Position numbers and translations under genes: made by a program. The notes beneath the pieces were generated by a model, which worked only from the letters and a program-made list of their open reading frames with translations, had not been told where the DNA came from and made no database searches. Positions 57,088 to 64,000 of a stretch of 64,000 nucleotides of DNA are shown one piece after another. Positions within the stretch are counted from its first letter, which is position 1, and each line of letters starts with the position of its first letter. The stretch spans positions 15,222,626 to 15,286,625 of the forward strand of contig CM070624.1 in assembly GCA_036346255.1 (NCBI GenBank). The letters are read 5' to 3'. Source of the stretch: Ampelocalamus luodianensis (Eukaryota; Streptophyta; Magnoliopsida; Poales; Poaceae).

Positions 57088-58907
57088 AACATGTCATCAG
57101 GCTTCATCGCCAACCTCATGTATAGTGACATCGTGAATAATCTAGATTTTGAGTCACGATCGATCATTCGGGCGATTGAGGCAAAGGTTTCAGTACACAG
57201 TCAGCTATGCCAAGGCGTCGAGGGCAAAACAGAAGGCACTGGAATCAAGGTTTGGTACGTTCGAGGACTCCTATCACAACCTCCTTAGGCTACTCGGAGT
57301 AATACAAGATAGGAATCCTGGCACTCATGTCGACTTTCAAGATTCCACACATCCGAAGTGGACCAATAAGAGGGTACTGTAGCGAGCATTCTTCACCTTT
57401 GGTCCATGCATCAATACATTCTAGCACTGTCGTCCAATCTTGTGCGTGGATGGCATACTCTTGACTGGAAAGTACAAGGGCCAGATACTGACTACAGTAG
57501 CGACGGATGGAAACAATCAAGTTTTTCCTGTGGCATTTACTTTCATTGAAAGCGAGAACACAGACAGCTGATTGTGATTCCTAAGGAATGTAAGAATTTC
57601 TATTATACAGGGCCGCCCAAACATATGCGTCATACATGATCGGTATGCGGGTCTGCTGAGTGCAATAACTCAGTTTCAACAAGGAGAGAACGAACCACTT
57701 CCATGGGCAGATCTGCAGAGCAGGTGGTGCTGAGGCACTTAGGTGCAAACTTCTACAAACAGTTTCGCAACAAGTACCTGATGAACCTGTTCAAGCGGCT
57801 ATGTAACCAAAACCAACAACGAAAGTTTGAATTACTCTGGAAGATTCTGGATGAGCGGACCCAGATGCACAGAAGGAAGGGAGCAAAAGGCCGCCCCAAG
57901 TGTTGACCAGGCCTCCAAAGCATTGCCACAGCTACCCATAGATGGTCCCAGCGTGACGAGGAAGACTGGGGCGCAGGTGAAATGCTTCTCGAACTAGATT
58001 GAGCATGAGTCTAAGGAGAAGTGGTCGCTGCTACATGACAGGAGTGGTGTTCGATATGGTATCATGACAACCAATCTAGCCGAGGTGTACAACTGGGTCA
58101 TGGGAGGCACAAGGTGCCTTCCTTTGGTTGGTATTGTAGAGACAATTCTCTGCGGTACCACAAATTGCTTTGTTGATAGAAGCAACAATATGTCGCTCTT
58201 CATGGCAAATGATAGAGTACTCTACTCCACCATGATCACCAAGTACATAGAGGAGAAGAGCAAGAAGGGTGAGATGTACCTGGCATTCAAGATGAGCACA
58301 AGGGAGCTTCGCTTTGAGATAATGTGCAGGGATAAAGGACGTCGCGGGACGAACCGCGAGAGGATCATCCACGAGAGCACGCTACGCCGCACTAATTGCG
58401 TATGCACTTGCAACAATCCCCTTCTTTTGCATAGGTCCTGCTCCTATGTCATGGCCGCATATTCGACGGTGGCGCGGCATCCCCGGCTAGTATCTCTCTG
58501 ACTATTTCAACAAGGAGGAGGTGATGCAAACCTAGAGTGGAGAGATGTATGGTTACGTCGTGGTTTACCATTTCACTGGCCATTCGACCTAGGACCAACT
58601 TATCTTGGCCGCGGGCATTGATAGGCTGAAGGAAAAGGTTGGTCGGCGACAGGTACGATACATCAGGAATGATATGGACGAAGCAGAAACCAAACGTCGT
58701 ACGAAGAAGTGCTCAATTTACAGGGAGTCTGGGCACACTTTCAAGAAATGCCCTACGAGAAATTCTCAAGACGAAGGAGACATCGGCACTCCAGATGTCG
58801 CCGTGGGGGCCTCATCCGACCGCCTGACTCGAGGCGGTCCACATGGGGACGTTGAGGTCGCGGCTACGGGAAATGTTCGTCCAATTGAAATATGCGGTGC
58901 CCAATGA
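57088..58907 (+). pseudogene. MULE transposase core, SWIM and zinc knuckle segment
   Basis: Segment 57088-57390 holds FIANLMYSDIVNNLDFESRS and YAKASRAKQKALESRFGTFE. The core shows LCVDGILLTGKYKGQI and VAFTFIESENTDS near 57440-57570 and ICVIHDRYAG near 57620. Then come TTNLAEVYNWV (58065), the SWIM-like CVCTCNNPLLLHRSCSYVMA (about 58400) and a knuckle CSIYRESGHTFKKC near 58715 in which the second Cys is Tyr. Several frameshifts and stops interrupt it. Its first 60 codons are homologous to the end of the preceding segment, so the two come from different transposase copies. Confidence 0.82.
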
Positions 58908-58914
58908 TTTGTAA

Positions 58915-59205
58915 TATCATTTTGATTTGTAAAAAACTAGGTGTTGTGACGTTGTGCTGAATGTGATATAATATCAGTGTGATTTGTCCACAAAGTATGT
59001 GACAACGTTGCACTGAATGTTATGTCATTGTGATTTATTGACAAAAGATGTTATGATGTTGTGCTGAATGTTATGTAATGTCATTATGATTTGTCGACAA
59101 AAAATGTGCTCGGGAATAGTCCGTACAAATTTTGATTTATCGGCAAAAGATGTTATGAAGTTGTGTTGAATGTTATATAATATTAGTGTGATTTGTCGAT
59201 AAAAT
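58915..59205. repeat. Tandem repeat of about 60-65 bp, four copies
   Basis: Units contain TGTGATTTGTCGACAAAA and GTTGTGCTGAATGTTATATA words, just after the transposase stop. Confidence 0.8.
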
Positions 59206-59544
59206 ATCTGCTTGGAAATACTCAGTACAAAAGGAGTAGAGAGGGATTAAAAAATGAAGGTTTTCCAAATTTTAAACTTGAAATTTTAAAGAACCTTGTC
59301 ACCAGTTGAATTGACGACAGGGAACTCTAGGTGTTGCCATTCCAATTGGCGACAGATACCTAGTTTTGTAATTTTTTATTTTGACTATTTATTTTTGTAA
59401 TTATGTTTTAAATTAATATTATTTAAAAAATTGAGGCCAGCACCCATTTCATTAACATTGATGCACCGGCAGTAAAGAATCCTATTCTCCTTGGGTTTAA
59501 CATAAAGAAAATGAAGCGTCGCCTTTGAGGATTGGCATCCTCTG
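59206..59544. other. MULE right-end region
   Basis: Non-coding; includes GTTGCCATTCCAATTGGCGA near 59333 and the TATTATTTAAAAAA stretch, then about 100 bases of unclassified DNA before the LTR. Confidence 0.4.
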
Positions 59545-59971
59545 TGTCATGGGCTGGGTTACTGTTCATGTGTGTGAACAATACCATGGGTACTGTAGCA
59601 TCTGGATTAGGAAGGGATTACCTTCCCCGATAAGAATATCTATTTCCCTAAATAGTTGATTGGTTTCCTTGTATAGGGATTAATTAATCAGAAATGTTAT
59701 CTATTAGTTAGGAAGGTTATCTACTAGTTAGGAATGTCATCTAATAGTTAGAAAAATCATCATTTAGATTGATTTTATTCATAATTGTTAGAAGAACCCT
59801 CTACATAAGGAGACTTATTGTAATTGTTGATATTAAACAATGAGAATACAATAGTCTAAGTCTCAATCCCCTTCGTCTTCCCAATCTATAGTTTTCCCTC
59901 TCCTCTAGCAGTCGATGCTATCTGGCTATCCTTCCAGTGATGTTTACATCTATGATCTAAGGATCATACCA
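59545..59971 (+). repeat. LTR, plus orientation (solo or truncated element)
   Basis: It begins TGTCATGGGCTGGGTTACTG and ends at AAGGATCATACCA. It is closely similar, in reverse, to 61019-61424 and abuts another LTR of the family. No internal region belonging to this orientation follows. Confidence 0.8.
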
Positions 59972-59973
59972 AA

Positions 59974-60346
59974 TGTCACGAACCTTAGTTCATAACGGGG
60001 TAAACACTACTAGGAAGAAGGCCGGGCGGTGTCAGCTTGGTGGGATGAGAGATTAGACTATAGACTGGGATGATAGAATTTTAGGAGAGAGACTAGATTA
60101 ATTCATCCTTCTTACTTGATTGATAATGGATACATGCTACCATTTTTTATAGAGATGACCTGACTTAACCCCTAAGAAATAATCTCTAAGAAAACATATC
60201 TCTAACAATCCAATCCAATCCAATCTAATAGTAACTTGACTAACTAATAGATAATATCAAACACCTAATAGATAGATTCCTAAATAATAAATCTTTCTTA
60301 ATAATTACGGGTAGTTACTGTACAACAGTAACCCCGGCCCATGACA
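59974..60346 (-). repeat. 3' LTR of a small minus-strand LTR element
   Basis: Minus-strand start TGTCATGGGCCGGGGTTACT, with an adjoining purine tract GGAGGGGAGTAGT at 60347-60360. It pairs with 61019-61424 but is more diverged from it than the plus-oriented copy is. Confidence 0.75.
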
Positions 60347-61018
60347 ACTACTCCCCTCCTTTCGCGACAGCTTGTCCTCGAGCTGTGGTGGCGGCTAAGG
60401 CTGAAGCCCTAGGAGACCCCATGTCGATGAGAGGTTGCAATGGCTACATGAGTCCTTGGAGATCGTTGCCTCCACGCGTGGTTGCGGTAAACTCACCGGT
60501 CACTGCGGTAGGCATGGAAGCAACCCTGACAGCGCCACAGTGAACATGATGGACTTCGGCAGGGCCGCGGTGGGCTCCGGTAGCGTCACGGTAAGACATG
60601 GAAGTGCGGCAGCTGCCGTAGTAGACTTCAGCAGCACTGCTAAAGGTTTTGGCTTGGCCGCGATAGGCTTCGGCGACGCCATGGCAGGCCTCAGCAGGGC
60701 TATGACTACCACGGTAGGATGCAACAGCGCCGCAACAGGTTCCGACAACATCGCTACAGCTGCTGGAAACAACACTACTGCCGCCTCTTGTTGCGCCTTC
60801 TTCTCCTTCTAATCCGCGATCATCTTCTCTAAAGTAGCATGCATGTCGACGAAGATGGCCACCATCTTTTGGTCATTTTTATTGGTACTCATGGCCATCT
60901 TATTGGTGTTAGCCTTTATCATGGCCAATGACTCGGCGACAGGTCTGATGATCTTATTTGTCACCATAACCATGGTAGCAGAAGTCATAGAAAGGGATCG
61001 ACTGCTCTGATACTAAGT

Positions 61019-61424
61019 TGTTATGATCCTTATATCATAGAGGTAAACATCACCGGGAGGATAGCCAGGTGGCGTCGGCTGCTAGAGAGGGGAAGACTAT
61101 AGATTAAGGAGACGAAGGGGATTGTGACTTAAACTATTGTATTCTCATTGCTTAATGCCAACAATTACAATAAGCCTCTTTATATAGAGGGTTCTTCTAA
61201 CAATTATGGATAAAATCAATCTAAATGATGACCTTTCTAACTAATAGATAATCTTTCTAACTAATAGATAACCTTTTCGATTAACTAATCCCTATACAAG
61301 GAAACTAATCAACTATTTAGAGAAATAGATATTCTTATTGGGGAAAGTAATCCCTTCCTAATCCTAGTGCTGCAGTACCCGTGGTACTGTTCATGCATGT
61401 GAACAGTAACCCCAGCCCATGACA
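61019..61424 (-). repeat. 5' LTR of the non-autonomous element
   Basis: A 406-bp LTR, plus-strand start TGTTATGATCC and end GCCCATGACA, with a TATA-like TATATAGAGG near 61181-61190. It carries tandem TAACTAATAGATAA words. Confidence 0.78.
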
Positions 61425-61633
61425 CTGCCATTGCCAATACAATGCAGAGGAGCACAGTGTCGTGACATTCGGCAGACCTGAGTCGTCTGATTCGAGAAGA
61501 ACGACTCAGATCAACCGCTACAGTGATAGTACAATGCTCATGAATAGTGCTAATACTACAGTATTTTCACCGCGGTTTAGAATGCGATCTTATCCTTTCG
61601 TTCCGATCCACGGCTGCTACGCAATATCACGGT

Positions 61634-61912
61634 ACTGTAGCACTCTGACATTGCTACAAATGTCAAAGGATGTGTTTCCCGTCTTTGAGAGGTCCATGCT
61701 ATTATGATATAGTGTTATGGGAATGCGCTTTCCTTTTCCCTCCCTGTGTATAGAGATGGCCAGATGGGCTATGCTTTTCGGCCTAGCCCGAAGCACAAGA
61801 CGGTTGGTCCGGTCCGAACACAGTACGGTTCACACTGTAGCTGGGACGTGTTTGGGTGCCACCTTAGCCCGTCAGGTCACCCAGCCCAACACAGCCCATT
61901 AGGTCCGTTCAT

Positions 61913-61962
<50 letters not shown>

Positions 61963-62770
61963 CATTCCTTGATATTTATATTTATATATTTTTATTTTTA
62001 TTATAATATTCATATGGTTTTATTTTGTCATTTTTTAATTTAACATAGTTCATTTTATAAGTGACGAGGATATAATAATCCTCGATTAATTGAGTTATTT
62101 ATCTGTAGTATTTATATATAATAATATCTCTAGTACAACCTTCAAAAGTACCTCTCAATATTAACAATGAGGAAGATCATACACACCTAGTGGTCGTCAG
62201 TCCTACTGCGACCACCGTACTGTAGCACCGTGACATTGCTACACAATGTCAGAGAGGTCCATGCTATTATGATACAGTGTTAAGGGAATGCGCTTTTCCT
62301 TTTCCCTCCCCGTGTATAGAGATGGCCAGATGGGCTATACTTTTCGGCCCAGCTTGAAGCACAGGACGGTTGGTTTGGTCCGAACACAGTACAGTTCACA
62401 CTGTAGCTGGGTTGGGCTGGCATGGTCTGACGAGTTGGGACGTGTTTGGGTGCCACCTTGGCCCGTCGTGTCGCCCAGCCCGGCACAGCCATTAGGTCCG
62501 TTCATTTTTTAATATATATATATATACACATATATATTTCATTCCTTCAAATTTATATATTATTATTATTTAATATTTATATTGTTTTATTTTGTCGTTT
62601 TTAAATTTAATATAGTTCATTTTATAAATGACGAGGATATAATAATCCTCAATCAATTGAGTTATTTATCTGTAGTATTTATAGATAATAATCTCTCTAG
62701 TACAACCTTCAAAGGTACCTCTCAATATTAACAATAAGGGAGATCATACACACCTAGTGGTCGTAAGTGC
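61634..62770. repeat. Tandem duplication, unit about 570-580 bp
   Basis: 61634-62216 and 62217-62770 align head to tail from TACTGTAGCAC...GTGACATTGCTAC to the CACACCTAGTGGTCGT stretch. Each unit holds the hAT-like start TAGAGATGGCCAGATGGGCT (61751, 62317), a GGCCC-rich block, and an (AT)n run. Confidence 0.85.
61919..61962. repeat. (AT)n microsatellite
   Basis: An uninterrupted AT run of about 30 bases with AT-rich edges; a shorter equivalent lies at 62511-62535. Confidence 0.9.
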
Positions 62771-62970
62771 TACTGCGACTATCCTGTATGGTCATAAGTT
62801 TTTCTACGACCACTTATTGATCGTAAATTCTACTACGATCGTCTCATGATCATAAGTCTTTCTACAACCACCTCATGGTCATAAGCCCTTCTACGATCAC
62901 CTATTGATTGTAAGTTCTACTACGATCACCTCATGGTTATAAGCCTTACTACAACCAGGTTGGCTACAAC
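62760..62970. repeat. Minisatellite of imperfect palindromes
   Basis: About seven units of roughly 32 bases alternate CTACGATCACC-like and TGGTCATAAG-like words, which are imperfect inverted repeats of one another, so the array could fold into successive hairpins. Confidence 0.8.
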
Positions 62971-63450
62971 CACCCTATGGTCGATAAAATCTACAGACAT
63001 GTGGGCCAATCGACTAGAAATATTTGTGCGCTATGTTTAATATACGCAGTAGTTAGTATATGTCGTTATTCCTGAGATAATTGCACGTATTAAAGCTCCT
63101 GTCTCTGATATAACCACAATGCGACGTGGGGGATGCGTATCTGACAATAACTGCCCTTAAACATGCGCATTGCATCAAATGACAAGGTGCCTCTTAATGC
63201 GAAAAATTGTCACCCCTTCATGTGCTATATAAGAAGTAAAGTCAGTGGACAGAGGAGCGAGAGATAAGAAGATCAAGCCTTAGCTTTAGTGACTTCTTTC
63301 TTGTTGTAAACACAATCAATACAACAAACACAGGAGTATGGTTATTATTCTCAGCAGAAGACCTGAACCAGTATAAATTTTTTGTGTTTTTTTTCTGTGT
63401 GGTTTTGTTCTAGGAGAGTCCCAACATTCATTTATAAGATTCATACTAAT
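62880..63450 (+). repeat. LTR-like repeat, plus orientation
   Basis: Matches 50560-51240 in reverse. It has a TATA box in GTGCTATATAAGAAG (near 63220-63235), then GGTTATTATTCTCAGCAGAA and a T-rich tail. It is probably an LTR fragment. Confidence 0.65.
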
Positions 63451-63843
63451 CCATCGATAATAAGTATATATAAAATTATTTTGGTTTTTTTAAATTATAT
63501 ATATTTTCTAGGATATTTTTTAAAAAAATCACATCATATGAGCTAAATGGGCCACCAGACCTGTCGGGCTATACGTGCTGGGCCAGCTCAAGAGGCCAGA
63601 TGTACCATGTCTGGATCAGCAACTCGGCTCACGGGCCACGGCCCATGCCTTGCCGAGCCGGGCAGCCCTTCTGGCCATCATTAGCATATATAATATTATC
63701 CTCAAGCTTGTCGGCTTTATCCTTTCACTGTATCTGAGCGCTGCTGTCCATCTAAAGTCGGAGCAGTTCACAGGCACGCGTGATCATTTATTTTTTAAAA
63801 GTTAAATCTCTTGTTTCTCCCAAAAACTTTTTATTTGTCACAG

Positions 63844-63905
63844 CTGGACGGATCATGGATGGACGGAATGGAGACATAGCGGATGACCACTTCCATCGGT
63901 ATATG
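63844..63905 (+). CDS. GH1 beta-glucosidase copy B, exon 3
   Basis: A TTGTCACAG acceptor precedes 62 bases that complete a split Pro codon and encode GRIMDGRNGDIADDHFHRYM, ending in a GTACAA donor (phase 0). The NGDxADDHxHRY block is the invariant exon-3 signature of plant GH1 genes. It lies in the phase (1 in, 0 out) expected after exon 2 at 53158-53224 and lacks any nearer upstream partner, so it is assigned to copy B. The gene continues beyond the right edge, where the catalytic Glu exons would lie. Confidence 0.85.
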
Positions 63906-64000
63906 GTACAAAATTACTCTCTTAGTTCTTTTTTACCTCGCATTGTAGAATACACACAATCAATATTTTAAAATTTTGACGATTAATATATAAATATAAA
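63906..64000 (+). other. GH1 copy B intron 3, partial
   Basis: AT-rich sequence after the exon-3 donor, cut by the window edge. Confidence 0.6.

Larger units (their letters stand above)
53530..59440 (+). mobile_element. Composite Mutator-like element in the GH1-B intron
   Basis: Mutator transposase segments occupy 54790-55980 and 57088-58907 on the plus strand. A GC-rich promoter-like block (53560-54000) with a TATA-like CTTTAAATAC near 53910 precedes them, and an AT-rich repeat block separates the promoter from the first segment. The right boundary is inferred from an end-like region at 59270-59440 that resembles 51330-51640. Inverted termini and a target duplication were not found, so the limits are approximate. 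Confidence 0.55.
59974..61424 (-). mobile_element. Non-autonomous LTR retrotransposon, 1.45 kb
   Basis: LTRs at 59974-60346 and 61019-61424 flank a 672-bp core. The core starts on the minus strand with TTAGTATCAGAGCAG, an altered initiator-Met primer-binding site, and contains a short frame (ATGGCCATGAGTACCAATAA ... LEKMIAD) that resembles a gag start and is soon stopped. No pol is present. Flanking pentamers do not match, so a clean insertion could not be shown. Confidence 0.7.
62317..63683. mobile_element. Possible hAT-like element
   Basis: TAGAGATGGCCAGATGGGCT at 62317 (also at 61751) and the inverted right end AGCCCTTCTGGCCATCATTA at 63664-63683 form an imperfect terminal inverted repeat of about 20 bases, with GGCCC-rich subterminal DNA. 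No 8-bp target duplication was found and an LTR-like segment lies inside, so the identity is uncertain. Confidence 0.35.
53225..63843 (+). other. GH1 copy B intron 2, about 10.6 kb
   Basis: GTAAGC donor at 53225 and CACAG acceptor at 63843 give phase 1 on both sides. The intron contains a composite MULE, three related LTRs, a tandem duplication and hAT-like or LTR-like repeats. About 300 bp at the 5' end and about 150 bp at the 3' end look like original intron. Confidence 0.75.

Overview
The window reads as nuclear DNA from a grass (Poaceae). Four things point that way. There are plant-type NLR resistance genes split by an intron. There are glycoside hydrolase family 1 (GH1, beta-glucosidase) first exons with high GC. 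There is dense nesting of Ty1/copia, Ty3/gypsy, Mutator-like and miniature elements. A 280-bp miniature LTR retrotransposon resembles the small TRIM/SMART elements reported from grasses. The species cannot be named from the sequence alone. No rRNA, tRNA, CRISPR or bacterial operon structure was seen.

Layout. 1-1945: repeat-like non-coding DNA. 1946-20364: a minus-strand Ty1/copia element whose reverse-transcriptase domain is interrupted by a complete 12.5-kb minus-strand Ty3/gypsy chromovirus (4242-16786, TSD TTCTC at 4237-4241 and 16787-16791). 20365-32211: the functional core, two head-to-tail RPS2/RPS5-like coiled-coil NLR genes on the plus strand (exons 22275-22922 + 23818-25893 and 27879-28508 + 30013-32211). 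They share the same phase-0 intron between the P-loop and RNBS-A. The upstream copy has a frameshift near its 3' end; the downstream copy is open throughout. 32212-39500: intergenic DNA with a TRIM, microsatellites, a MITE related in inverted orientation to one in the NLR2 intron, and a Mutator-type MITE with a perfect 10-bp TSD.

39562-64000: two tandem GH1 genes on the plus strand, both inflated by transposons. Copy A has exon 1 at 39562-39687 and an exon-2 homologue at 48200-48266. An intact-ended 5.4-kb Mutator-like element (39914-45294, TSD TATTATCTT) sits in intron 1, the exon-2 acceptor is broken and no exon 3 was found, so it looks like a pseudogene. Copy B has exon 1 (52896-53021), exon 2 (53158-53224) and exon 3 (63844-63905) with matching splice phases, and runs off the right edge. 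Its intron 2 is about 10.6 kb and holds a composite Mutator-like element, inverted LTRs and hAT-like or LTR-like repeats.

The live host content is therefore small: one apparently intact NLR, one NLR with an altered C-terminus, one possibly expressed GH1 gene and one GH1 remnant. Most of the rest is transposable-element DNA. Short indels concentrated in GC-rich tracts of the gypsy element suggest that some frame breaks there may be assembly errors rather than biology.
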